From assembly GCA_022835595.1 (NCBI GenBank), contig BQUP01000005.1, forward strand, positions 1 through 64,000: 64,000 nucleotides of DNA, read 5' to 3'. The notes under the pieces were generated by a model. It had not been told where the DNA came from. It searched no databases and worked only from the letters and a program-made list of their open reading frames with translations. The stretch's first letter is position 1. The number at the start of each line of letters is the position of its first letter. The DNA comes from Cystobasidium ongulense (lineage: Eukaryota > Basidiomycota > Cystobasidiomycetes > Cystobasidiales > Cystobasidiaceae). Shown here piece after piece: positions 10,659-21,671 of this stretch. A program made the translations under genes and the position numbers.

Positions 10659-12458
10659 ATGGTCGCAAGCACCGAGCTCTATGATATACTGTAAATGCTG
10701 TTATCACATTCTGCATCGCAATATCGTCTGATGTAGTATTCAACAGAGAGCTGCCACCGTCATGCTCAGCTGCCGAAATCAAGTCCGCATACAGGCGACT
10801 CGCAATGCTCCACCAGTAGGTCTCGGGCGTAATTATCTCAACAGCACATTCTGAACAAGATGATATCAGTCCAGACAAAAACCCAGGTGCAACGCATGAG
10901 AAATTTCAAGCAATTCAAGGAGCATACGAAGTTCTCTCAGACCCACAGCAGCGTGATGCATACGATCGGGATGGAAACGGAAATGCAGGCCAGCGTGGAA
11001 GCTCTGGAGGTGGATTTGGAGGTTTCGACTTTGATGACATGTTCGGAGGCTCTTTTGAGGACGACTTTTTCTTCAACGGCATGGGCAGCTCGAGCCGTGC
11101 TGGACCGCCGCCAAATCGTAAGAAACGCAAAACACGTGGAGACGACCAAAAGATTCAGTTATCAGTTACCTTGGAAGAGGCATATACGGGCCGGGAGAAG
11201 ACGCTGGAAATTGATAAAAGGGTCATTTGTCCTCGCTGTGAAGGGTGCGAGATATTCGCATAACAAGATTCAGGCGTAACTTCCTAACATTTATCAAGCA
11301 GGTCTGGATGCAAAGCAGGAGCAAAAGCTAAATCGTGTGCTACCTGCAACGGGCAGGTGAGCATGGTTTGCCCACTGAAGTCGCGCTTGCTTTCTTCTGA
11401 CATCTTTGACAAAACCTTAGGGCTCACGTATCGAGGAACAGATGATAGGTCCAGGATTCGTGACACGGCGACAAGTAATCTGCTCAGTATGCAAAGGCGA
11501 AGGCGAATGTATCGGCACAAGAGATCAGTAAGTCCATGTCTACGCGGAGCTGTGACTCATGCTTCGTATCAGGTCTAACTTTTTACCACGTATTCAGATG
11601 CAAGAAATGCAAAGGAAGCAAGACCGTTCGCCAAAAGAAAACTGTGACCGTTCTCGTGGAGAGAGGAGCCAGGACGGGCGACCGCATCGTTCTTAGAGGC
11701 GAAGGCGAGGAATACGTGAGCTATTTCCCTGCCGTCCGTCAGCATCAAGTGACTGATGAGCTTGTCAAACAATTAGCCCGGTCAGCAGGCTGGTGACATA
11801 CTATTGATGGTCAATGTCGACAATCATTCATCATTTACATTGGTGCCTAATTCAAACGACCTGAAAGTCTCCATCAGCATCAATCTTGCAGAAGCATTGC
11901 TTGGCTTCGAGCGCGTCGTCCTCACTCATCTAGATGGTCGTGGGCTAAGAGTGAAGGCTCCGTCCCCTGGGGCACCAGGACATAGGGTTTTCAGTCACAG
12001 CGAGACCTTGGTTATCAAAGGGGAGGGCTTCCCTGGTCGGCGAAGTCACTTAATAGGTGACCTGTTGGCGAAGATACAACTGGAGATGCCTACAGCGGAA
12101 CACATGGCGACTCTTGACTTGAGCCAGCGCCTTGTAAGCTCCTTTTGATGCATATACCTGCATATCGTACGTCGGCTGAAGCTTCTGGACACAGACTATG
12201 GAGGCCTGTTTACCTGCCAAGCGGCCCAGTGTCGAAACGCAAGACCTAATAGAAGATGTAGAGTTTGCACCATCTGTGAGTTGGCTCCAAGCATGACCCG
12301 GTATATGATCGTGCTGATGCAGTTTCCCTCGTATACCTCATAATTTCTAGAAACGGCGACGTCAGCATAGCCAGAACTCTGACGAAAGCCCAACTTCGGA
12401 CTATAACGCCAACGGGTCCGTTCCGGGTAATGTCAATAGCAGCTGCTACCAGCAGTGA
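10659..12458 (+). CDS. YDJ1: Class I (type A) Hsp40 co-chaperone, Ydj1/DNAJA-like, CaaX-ended
   Basis: Nine exons (10659-10690, 10747-10815, 10870-11244, 11302-11356, 11421-11527, 11598-11715, 11777-12133, 12195-12275, 12351-12458), 433 residues. The J domain has ELYDILELPPSCSAAEIK and the HPD spliced between exons 2 and 3 (LHHPDKNPGATHEKF). A G/F region (SSGGGFGGFDFDDMFGG) follows. The zinc-binding domain has four CxxCxGxG-type repeats: CPRCEGSG, CATCNGQG, CSVCKGEG and CKKCKGSK. Next come the substrate domains (DILLMVN, GHRVFSHSETLVIKGEGFPG) and an Arg/Lys-rich tail ending in Cys-Tyr-Gln-Gln. A Cys at -4 with final Gln fits a farnesylation CaaX box like yeast Ydj1 CASQ, implying ER/perinuclear membrane association. 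The last two exons are inferred from frame and splice sites. Confidence 0.92.
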
Positions 12459-12832
12459 AACAGAATTTGGGAATAGGAACAGAACGAATGCTCCCTGCCA
12501 GTCTATTCTATCTCGCAATTTGTTCTTGAGCGACGGTACCGGATGCTGTGCCTTGGAGAAGCCGCATTGCATTGCATTGTACTATAGTGTTGTTGTGTAG
12601 ACTTCCAGAAATACGTTAGTAGAGCCCATACCTAATCTCAGTTGAAATGTACAATTCGTGTCACTGCCAATTTGGCTTCTCCGCCGACCTGGCTGATGAT
12701 GAATATGACGGGCGGCTTCTCCGATCACCTCATCCAGACTACAGAAAGGACGGACTGCGTGCTGCTTCACTCCAAACACACGACTTTGACTCGAGTACTC
12801 GACACACACAAAGTACCGTACATCAGACAACC
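12459..12832. other. Intergenic, promoter of the vWA gene
   Basis: About 370 bp between tandem genes; no supported ORF, repeat or RNA gene seen. Confidence 0.5.
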
Positions 12833-14975
12833 ATGGGATTAGCAAGCAAAGTACGTGCTCTGCATATGCTCCCGGACGGCAGCGATGTCCAACGTGGCGA
12901 CATCCCAGGCCTTGGCAGGAAGAGCGAGCGAGCAGAGGACTGATTATATTGTTTCAATTGGCCTACTACAGCTCGCAGCAGCCAACGCAAATGCTGGTGG
13001 TGGTGCCGGGGGTGCACCACCCCCACAAGCCCAGCAATCCTCATACCCTGGCCAGCAGCAGCAGCAACAGCAGCCGCCCGGCGGCTCTTACGGTGCACCG
13101 CCTCCCGGCAGCAGCTATCCTGGACAGCAGCAACAGGTGCGTCGAGCTTCACACGTCTTCTTGCAGCAGAGCTGACAACTGTCTATCCTTCCTCCGTGAC
13201 CCATTTCTTCCATCCAACACAATGAACCCGGCTTCGCTTGCTCTCGATGTGTCACGCCTATGATATCCCCGCTCCCGCTGGATTGTACGAATAATGACGA
13301 CAGTACGGCGCACCACCAGGCCAACCTCCTTCAGGCGCCAAGCCACCTAGCTACGGGCAGCCCTCTGGACCTCCACCTGGATCTTCCTATGGCCAGTCCG
13401 CCCCTGCCTATGGTGCTCCTCCCGGACAACAACAGCCTGGTCAATCTTCCCACGGATCTGGACCAGGACAGTACGGCCAACAGGGACAGCATCAGCAGCA
13501 GCAGCAGCAACCCCAGCAGTATGGCCAGCCTGCTAACAACCAATATGGCGGGCAGCAGCAGCAGCAGTACGGCGGACAACAGCAGTATGGTGCGCCTCAG
13601 GGAGCACCTCCGAGACCTGGGCAATACGGCCAGCCCGCTGCAGCCCCAGCCGCTGGATCGGGTGGAAGCAATGATCCACGCTATATCGAGGGCATTCTGC
13701 AACAATGTGTACAAGAGCAGCGCATTCAAGCTTTCTTTCCCCCGGGCAGTCTAGGCCCGCTTGCCCAAAAGGTTGCTCAATCTGGTGCTATTGACAGACT
13801 CGCAACTGAATGGAGAGTGCGTATAGCATGTCTACCAAGACAATTTCAGCTAAATTTCCTGATGCATCTTTCTATAGATGCCTAAAGAAATAGCCTCTGA
13901 CCTGGTCAAGCTTTCCTTGTTCGACACGATCCTCTACCTCGATGATTCGGGTTCCATGGCATTCGAACAAGGTCAGCGAAATGTGTCCTCACCGGAGCGG
14001 AACTCCTATACTTAATGTTTTAATACTCTGGACGATGCAGGTGGAGAACGTATAGATGACTTAAAGCTTATCTTGAGCAGAGTGGCATATGCATGCTCGC
14101 TGTTTGATCAAGACGGAATTTCGGTTCGATTCATGAATTCGAACGTCGACGGTGATCACATTACCGACGAAAGAAGTGCTTTGGCGCTATTGGAGAAAGT
14201 TCGCTTCTCCGGATTGGTAAGCTCTGCTACCATTACACATCACCAACGGCGCTTGTTAACAATAATACTGTTATGAAGACTCCCCTCGGTACATCGATGG
14301 ACCGAAAGATTCTTCAGCCCCTAGTCTTGGGTCCTGCAAGGGCGGGTAGACTACAGAAGCCTGTCCTCATCATCACGATTACAGACGGGTAGGTGTGATT
14401 GTTTCTGACTGTTCGATCAGCCTGATAGCTTACCGAAAAACCTGCTATATAGAGCACCCGCTGGTGAAGATCGCTACGCTATCACGAAGGTCATCACGAA
14501 CGCGAAGCGAGAGCTCGCAAGAACGGTGAGAATTACTTTCGACATGCCCTTGCTGGTCCGACAAAGCTGACCCTTTCTGACCTGGTTCTTCTGCAGTCTT
14601 ACGGCCCAGACTCGATTTCTTTCCAGATAGCTCAAGTAGGCGAAGATCAAAAGGCACAGGCATTCCTTGGAGAGCTGGACAACCACCCAGAAGTCGGCGA
14701 GCTGGTCGACGTCACATCTTCGTATGAACTTGAGTCTGCCGAGATGTTGGCAAAGTCCGGTCAGGAATTAACACCCGAGCTTTGGCTGGTCAAACTTGTG
14801 AGTTTCGTCTCTGTATATTCTTAGCGCAGCATACTGACTCTGCGCCTAAACCCAGCTCCTTGGTGGTATCGACGATAGCTACGATGTGAGAGACTTTGTG
14901 CTGATCTGATGACGAATGTTAACAGAGCCGCACCCTGACGTCCGTTTCACCCCCCAGGAGAAAGATGAGAAGTAG
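12833..14975 (+). CDS. Pro/Gln/Gly-rich protein with C-terminal von Willebrand factor A domain
   Basis: Ten exons (12833-12850, 12972-13136, 13304-13816, 13878-13971, 14041-14216, 14279-14388, 14453-14525, 14597-14797, 14856-14885, 14958-14975), 465 residues. After MGLASK the first ~190 residues are repeats built from SYGAPPG, YGQ and Q-runs, a prion-like low-complexity region. A short conserved block follows (DPRYIEGILQQCVQEQRIQAFFPPGSLG), then a vWA domain. Its MIDAS residues are all visible: DDSGSM, the Thr in TPLGTSM and Asp in TITDGAPAGEDRY. vWA domains bind protein ligands through a divalent metal. No signal peptide or membrane segment, so likely cytoplasmic. The fungal family is common but its role is not known to me. 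A shared N-terminal helix block plus vWA argues for protein-protein contacts. Confidence 0.85.
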
Positions 14976-15288
14976 GTATACCATAAGTAGACGGGATCCA
15001 GAAACGTCACAGCCGTCTACCTTCGTTTATCTAAATAAACAAGAATTACAAATATTGTCCACATGTATCGCGTAGAAGCCATTTCCGTATAACTGCGAGT
15101 AATAAAGTTTTATCCTTTTCAACACTTTCGCAAAACGTTGCACAGGTCCTATTGCCAGTGGGTCTGCTTTTCTGTAAACTACTTTGACTGCTCGATAGTT
15201 CTGTTGCATTGCCGGTACTTAATTGTCTGCTGTAGGCTTCGTTGCTACTTCATCAGTTGGCGTAGGCGGCCGCCAAGTCGCGACGGTT
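14976..15288. other. Convergent 3' intergenic
   Basis: About 310 bp between the stop codons of the vWA gene (+) and the Yip-domain gene (-). An AATAAA-like element lies near 15100 on the + strand (gagtaataaag). No gene seen. Confidence 0.5.
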
Positions 15289-16306
15289 CTATGACAGCAT
15301 GGTGATCCACGCTAACAAGAAGAACAGTAGGATTGCAGGATAAACGGCCAAGAAGGCTCTCGAGTCTTCCAACCTTGTGCCACCCAGAAAATTGACTGCG
15401 GCTGTTTAGAAGCAGCGTCAAGTTCTGTCTGGCCAGGGAGGGGGGAGAAGTCAACCTACCGAAGACGCTCCATCCGAAACACACAAGACAAATAGGTAGA
15501 CGTATCCAAAGTATACGGATGAATGTCGCTATGAAGGCTGCTATGTCCAGCGGAAATAGACAGTATCCCAACACGCAAAGTGACTGGAGGAATGAGCTGT
15601 TCGTCTATATAAGCGACAAGCCTAGATCATAATATCGGAATGGAAATGGAGATTTGACGCACACTTTCCCCCCTAATAGCTTGCAGTTGAGAGTTACTAC
15701 CACACTGCCTACGCTCACAATCACGAAGACACCTGTGAAGACAGACAAGGACTGCGCTGGCGGTGCGTCCCAGGATAGGAGAATAGCGAGTGAGACGGTA
15801 AATAGGAGAGGCCCCCATAAATCCCAATCCCGTAGTACAGCGTTCTCTGAAGATGGACGTAGGACTTGCACCACCTTGCTGCCGATTGCACGAAGGTCGC
15901 GTAGCTTTGTCGAGTTGAAGGCACGGCGGTCATTGTGTGAGAGATTAGTGTCATGCACAAAGGTACGGCTATACGAGATCAAGTCGCTCACCAAGCTGTC
16001 TCCCACGCTCTCATCGAGACTGTTGACACCAGTGTACCGCGTCTCGACCTTGATACCTCCAATTTCAGTGCGGAGCGGTCGGGCAGCAGCACCTCCTATT
16101 CTACCACTGACAGCTGGTGAGGTTGCTCTGGTGCCAGAATTTGAGGGTGGAGCCAGTGTGTCTTGCTGTACGGTACTTTTGCCCTTGCCCTTGCCGCTGA
16201 CTGCGCTTGCATTAGATCCAGAGATAGCCACCAAGTCGTCTTCATCGTCATCCGCTTCAATGGTGACAGCAGCGTGATGCGAAGGCGCATCGTATGCTTG
16301 TGACAT
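15289..16306 (-). CDS. YIP4: Yip1-domain Golgi membrane protein, Yip4/YIPF6-like
   Basis: YIPF proteins are polytopic Golgi/ER proteins that recruit or present Rab GTPases. Three exons; exon 1 runs from the ATG at 16306 to just after LLGGK and exon 2 begins SLCVLGYCLFPL. The acidic, Ser-rich N-terminus (~80 residues, DDDEDDLVAISG) faces the cytosol. The Yip signature is clear: DLWGPLLFTVSLAILLSW, KLLGGK, VLGYCLFPLDIAAF, then three further hydrophobic segments ending LLFFLLAWITMLS. Five membrane spans and about 280 residues fit YIPF6/Yip4 better than Yip1 or Yip5. Transcribed toward the vWA gene and divergent from the shikimate dehydrogenase-like gene. Confidence 0.85.
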
Positions 16307-17073
16307 TATGAATGCTTGAGTGCTAATAAGATTCGGTAGATGGGACGGGTTGTGGTAGGTGATAGAGCTCTTCGAGCCCTGACAGCTGGCAAACCAGCGG
16401 CTTAACGCGATCGAAAGCCTGAAGAGGCCCTAGAATTGTTGTTGTTTTCCTGGTCTTTCTCCTTCTTCATTTCGAGCCAAACTGATAGGTACATTTGCAG
16501 CATGTGGTGCCTGGACGTCATTTGATGCGTGGATGCCAATGCTCGTGTATAGGTTTACAAGATAGCCCTGTTGCTTCAGTGAGATTCCGAACTCCACAAA
16601 TTATCGGTGCATGAGGACTACCTCGGGAACCGCTTCGGAAAAGGGTCTCTACTGCGGTCGTGACAGACTGACTTCCCGAGCTTTTGATCATCTTCTCTTC
16701 ATGCCAAAAGCATCCAGAGCAGTGCCGAACCATGGCTTCTGGGTCGAAGCCTTGCCAAGCAGCGCCGTACCCTACCAAATTAACAAAGGATCATTAACTA
16801 ACATCTAGAAAGCTACAAGCAATTGTCCCGTTCTCTATACAGGACTTGCAAAGTCGTCAAAGGCCGCAGTGCCGGCTTGACAGTTATACTCTACCGTATT
16901 TTTGATGGATCTTCTCAAGTCGGCGCCCCTCGTTTCCTCCGGATGATCATTTCAGCTCGTACGTCTGATGAAATGACCCGCATTCAGCGCCGCACCTTGT
17001 CGTCTTTTTTCCAATTCTCTACGCAGCTTTGCTTTTCTCCCATCCCACACTGTCTCACATACATATCATCATC
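16307..17073. other. Divergent promoter region
   Basis: About 770 bp between the Yip-domain (-) and shikimate dehydrogenase-like (+) start codons. Pyrimidine-rich just upstream of 17074. No ORF with homology I recognise, no tRNA and no repeat seen. Confidence 0.5.
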
Positions 17074-18408
17074 ATGGCGCCAACCAACGGTGTCAACGGC
17101 CACGCAGAGGATAGCAAGGCTCGAAAGGTGTATCTGTTCGGACACAACCTCAAGCGTAGTTGTGAGTGTCGTGGAGAAACGCCAGAGCGCGTTCGGACCC
17201 ACAAAACTGATGCAAATCAATCACACTCAGACTCTCCCTTCCTACACAATACTATCTTCCGCTTGATGGGAATACCCTACACGTATTATCGCTACGAATG
17301 CAGCGATGTCAATGAAATCCTCCCGATCACCAAGCAACCCGACTTTGGAGGGTCGTCGGTAACAATGTAAGCGAGCAATTGTTGGATCCATCATAAGAAC
17401 AGTACTCATATGCTCATTCTGCAGGCCCAACAAGGTAGCTATACTCAAGCACTGCGACGACTTGACCGATGAAGCTAGGTTAGTAGGCGCCTGCAACACG
17501 TTGTTCTGGCGTACAGAGGCAGACGGATCCAGAAAGCTTGTGGGCCACAACACAGAGTGAGAACTTCTTGCAGGGCGGAAGCGAAGATTGCGTCTGATGT
17601 TATTCCCCGCCTAGTACCTTTGGCGTAAGAGATAGCTTTTTGAAGAGTGGTACGCAGAGCATCGATGCGAGAGGAAAGCCCGCTCTAGTCGTGGGAGGTG
17701 GTGGTGCATCTCGGTGCGTTACGCTCACACTTTATGAAACACACGCTTCTCTCTCATACTGATGCCACTTGTTCTCAGCGCTGCCGTATACGCGTGAGTT
17801 GGTAGATATTCCTAAAGGTCTTCAGAAAACAACGAGACTAACTAGATGCATCCTCCATTTAGCCTTGCACAACAACTCCAATGTGACCCCGTTTACATTG
17901 TCAATCGCGATGTGAACGAAGTTGAAGCCATGAAGGCCGATATGCCAGCCCTTGCGTCGAAAATGAAGCACGTTTTGACTCCAGAAGAGGCCAATTCTTT
18001 GGCTGCACCTGTCTACATGTAAGTTTTCGCTATTGCGGCCGGTAGCCTTGAGGGAATGCTTATGCGTGAATGTTTCACAGCGTATCTGCGATTCCATGCT
18101 TCCCACCCAAGACACCAGAAGAGATAGCTGCTCGAGCTACACTAGAGGCTTTCCTCGACAAGGAAGAAAAGGGTGATCTACTTGAAATGTGCTATAATCC
18201 TCACATTTGGACCGACATGTGCACCATAGCTCAGGAGAAGGGATGGAAAATCATTACTGGTGAAGTCGCCATGTTCTGGCAAGGTATCGAGCAACAGAAG
18301 GTCTGGCACGGCGTCAGCGAGAAGGACCTGCCTGTAGACGAGACTCTGCGACGCGTTTCGCAACAAGTCAAGGCGGACAACGCCAATCATGCGGATCCCC
18401 CTGAGTAG
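17074..18408 (+). CDS. Shikimate/quinate 5-dehydrogenase-like protein (stand-alone AroE fold)
   Basis: NAD(P)-dependent reductase fold. Exons 17074-17161, 17231-17366 and several more, about 310 residues. Substrate domain: KRSYSPFLHNTIFRLMG (Ser-x-Ser substrate motif), FGGSSVTMPNKVAILKHCD (catalytic Lys after VTMPN), LVGACNTLFW, and KLVGHNTDTFGVRDSF (substrate Asp and Asn). Rossmann domain: ALVVGGGGASRAAVYAL and VYIVNRD. The C-terminal conserved block is GEVAMFWQGIEQQKVWHG. Fungi make shikimate with the fused AROM protein, so a free-standing enzyme more likely belongs to quinate/shikimate catabolism or to an uncharacterised AroE-like family; no quinate-cluster neighbours (dehydroquinase, dehydroshikimate dehydratase, transporter) lie nearby. 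Substrate is unproven. Confidence 0.87.
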
Positions 18409-19147
18409 CTTGTTGCTGGTGAGATCTTCTGACTGCGCAGGGTGCTTTGTTGTTGTAGTGATAGTAGTCATGTCCAAGCAAGATTGCGGTCCTCTTCTTT
18501 GGTGCAATACACTTTGGTATCTCCCCAAATCCTCTGTCAGCTGTGCACATTGACGACTTACTGACAACCGGTCGCAACAACGGGAGCTCGGTCAGACCTT
18601 AGGAGAGCAAAACGCAAAATCTGATAGGAGCGACTGTCTCAAATTACAGCGGTCGACAGCAACGTAACCAAGGCAGACGCTCGGCGCTAAAATATACATC
18701 TCAAACGTCAATTGACGGAAACACTGGTCGGCTTGAAGCTTGGTGAAGTAGATTCGAAAATGATAAAACAGAAGAGCAAAGCAACATGGGACCACAGACA
18801 AGGTCGATAGTCCATGTAGGTGAAATTTAAAATGCCGGTATGTAAAGGACGTCGGCGGTAAAAGAAAAGTGGAAGTTCTTGTCGAGAAAAACAGATGGTC
18901 GCTTCTTCTTTAGATCGCGAAAAAGTTGAAGTTTGACAGAATCGGGGTGATGAAATGACAGGTATGCGAGGTGAAGAACGACGGGTAATTGAAAAGACGG
19001 AGACTAGGCACAGACAAGGGTATGGTACTTCTGGAGTCGGTATCTTGCGGGAAAGAAGGACAGTTCACTGCGACTGGAGTAGTTGCGCGAGTCAAGAAAG
19101 TGGAGGATTGACTTGCGCGAAGAGGAAGGATTCGTGCTTGACCTTTT
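18409..19147. other. Convergent 3' intergenic, no gene seen
   Basis: About 740 bp between the stop codons of the dehydrogenase (+) and cyclin (-) genes. Only short unsupported ORFs. Probably two 3' UTRs; a long cyclin 3' UTR would be reasonable for a cell-cycle regulated mRNA, but no direct evidence is visible. Confidence 0.5.
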
Positions 19148-21671
19148 CTACTTCATGGAGAGCTCCTGAGCACGTGATACGCTTTCCAGCGTTTGTTTTG
19201 CCCATTGTCTCGCAAAGATCGATGCCTTCAGGAACTTTTTGCTGCTATACTTTTGGTAAACGAACTTGTCCTCGAAATCATCCGTTGAGATGGCAGAAAG
19301 AATGAAAGAGGTAGGAGTAGCCAATTGAGCTTCAGTATACTTGGAGTAGTAGATGAAGGCCTCGTTCTGATAGACGGAAGCAAATTAGCAAAGGTAAAGG
19401 TGATATATGACCAGGACATAAATGCTCACCCAGTCACCTCCCAACATCCGTCTAGCTAGGTACATGCCAACCGCAGCGATGAGCGAAGGTTTAGCGCGCA
19501 AAAATCGATGGTCGAGCAAGGTGACCTCCATGAGGAATTTAGAAAGTGTCCTCGTCTGGATATCATAGTCATCGGCTTTGCTAATCCGACGAACCCAGCT
19601 GTATGGCGAGCAGTAGTTGGAGATCTTAAAGTCCAGGCACTGGTGAGAGTCGACGTTGTTTTAGCATAATATGCGACAAACAGTGCGAAAGGCTACCGGC
19701 TCACCTGCAACAATATCCGCTCTCCCTTGAGAATTTCCTCCCTCGAGTAGTTGTTCTCGGTCATATACACAAACTCGTCCACGGAAGGCGCCATGATCTC
19801 TTCATATTTAGCAGCAACAAACATGGCTGTAATACCAACGAGCTGAAGTTTGACAAGGGAAACGACTCTGCTCGACAGGAAGCGGTCGACGATATTGATT
19901 GTGATCCATAGTGTTTCAGGCAGCATGTGATATCGCATGTGGACTTGTAAAAGCCAGTCGATGAGTGTTGCACGCATGGGCCACTCGATTTCAGTTTGCA
20001 GGTCCATATAATTAGGGTTGGCCATTGTTACGGTCTGAGGTGGAGCAGGTCAGAAGAGGTCGAAATGTAAAGTCATATAACTCCGCTCAACCTACCTCGA
20101 GTTCCTCCATATATTCGAAAATCTCATCGCTATATTCAGCAACCATTGAGATATCCCACACATCCAATTCTTCTGTATATTCCTTCTGTACTTCGATAAT
20201 TTGACGTTCGGCCTCTCGCTGAACAGTAGCACGAAGAGCAAGCCAATCATCAGGGTCCATTTCCGACTTTTTCACGCTTCTGCTACCAGAGGTTGAATGA
20301 CCTCTTTTGCGAGATTGGGTGCGTGGCTGTGTCGAGGCTTCTGCGACATCGTCAATGAGGACAGATTTGCCATCAATCTGCATGGAAGCTTGACCAGCTT
20401 GAGCGGAAGAGGCGCCTTGCTCATTGAAAGCCTGGTCTAGGTCGAGGTCGAATGTATCGTTTGAGAAATCAGCTTGAATGAGATGATCAGCGTGCTGTTC
20501 GGCGACGCTTTCCATGAGCTCATCCCGCGATTGTGAAGAACCAGCTTCATCTGTATTGTTGTTCGAGTTTGATTCGATACCTAGTCCTTTTCCTTCATAC
20601 GAATCACCTTCAACGACAGTATCGAGAAGTTCCTCGAAGGTATCTTGCGAGGCAGTAGCAGCGGGAGCCGTACCCCAGTTGCCGGTTCCAATGCGAGGAG
20701 CACCAGGGGCGACTGCATTTGCAACATTGGCAGAGGATGAAGAAGCGCCGGTGGCATTGGAGAGGATGCTAGCATTGTCAGACTGTGTCCTGCTTCGTCT
20801 ATGAGGATGAATGCCCGCTGGCTCGGCAAGGTTGTGAAGGGAAGATTGGGATGATTTCGCAGAAATGGTAGCAGAGTGCCTCGAGGCGGCAGAAGTGGAG
20901 CGAGAGTGAGTGGTAGCAGCATTGGAAGCAGCTGAAGCCGACTTTGCGCCTAGAGGCTTGTTGGACAGAACCGAAGCAGACCGAGCCCGGCCGCTTGCTG
21001 CTGTGGTGGCGGTTGTTGTTGTGATCTTGCCATCCTTGCCGGAAGTGCGTTGGTCGGCGAGCTGGAGGAGGGTGATGGGTAATTGATTGATGGATTGGAC
21101 AAGTGGAGTGGTTGAAGAGAGAAATGACAGCGGTGGAGGTGAAGATGGAGGATAGGTAGTTAGTGCGCGATAGATTGAGAAAGAGGTCAAGGGGGGGGGG
21201 GGGGGNNNNNNNNNNNNNNNNAATAATCAAGGGCGATAACCTACCTTGTTGGCATTGCTCAAGTCACCAAGAACACGTCTCGGAGCAGCAGAGACAGCCG
21301 CCTTGCCATCCTTTCCAGCTGCTTTGCCAACGGTTGCAGCCTTGCCATTGCCAGCAGCCGTGGAGAGGACGGCGCCGGACGACGAGACGCGAGCGAGCAT
21401 GCTTGATGGGCGAGTACCGTTGATGGAGGGACCACCGTTTGCGCCGTGTCCTAGGACGGTCTCATCCACGCTCATCGACTTTGCTAGAGGTGCACGTGAT
21501 GCTCTTCTTGCTCGGGGCTGATAGACAGGGAGGGTTGAGGGAATGATAGAGAGCGAGGGAGTGGATCAGCAATGAAAAATACATGAGCATACGGGCGTTA
21601 CTTACTACCTTTGTCGCGCCAGGGTTACCGGCAGCAGCAGCAGCTGAAGCATTGGTCGAGTAGTGAGCCAT
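19148..21671 (-). CDS. B-type (mitotic) cyclin
   Basis: Regulatory subunit of Cdk1. The first exon starts MAHYSTNASAAAAAGNPG; the second contains the destruction box RRVLGDLSN, matching RxxLxxxxN for APC/C ubiquitination; then an intron holding the assembly gap, then a long Ser/Thr/Ala-rich exon (LADQRTSGKDGK... to the EYMEELE block). The cyclin box follows: DLQTEIEWPMRATLIDWLLQ (MRAIL-type helix), WITINIVDRFLSS, ITAMFVAAKYEE and SREEILKGERILLQ. The second cyclin fold includes YDIQTRTLSKFLMEVTLLDH and ends LESVSRAQELSMK. At least five exons and roughly 640 residues. The unusually long, basic, low-complexity N-terminal half is typical of basidiomycete Clb proteins. The downstream stop is at 19148-19150. 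Confidence 0.9.
21191..21221. other. G15 homopolymer followed by a 16-N assembly gap
   Basis: Fifteen G residues end in sixteen N. It lies inside the cyclin intron between the exon ending LGDLSNANK and the exon starting LADQRTSG, on the cyclin sense strand as a C-tract in front of the acceptor. The true length is unknown; the run may continue, which is why assembly stopped. Confidence 0.95.

Noticed and set aside
12582-12845. Minus-strand ORF in the promoter of the vWA gene
   Set aside because: No similarity and no splice-compatible extension; typical chance ORF.
13331-13729. Minus-strand Leu-rich ORF in the vWA gene
   Set aside because: It is the reverse complement of CAG/CAA-rich Gln codons, which yields Leu-rich nonsense.
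15654-16277. Plus-strand 207-codon ORF opposite the Yip-domain gene
   Set aside because: Low-complexity mirror of the Yip-domain exon; no start context or similarity.
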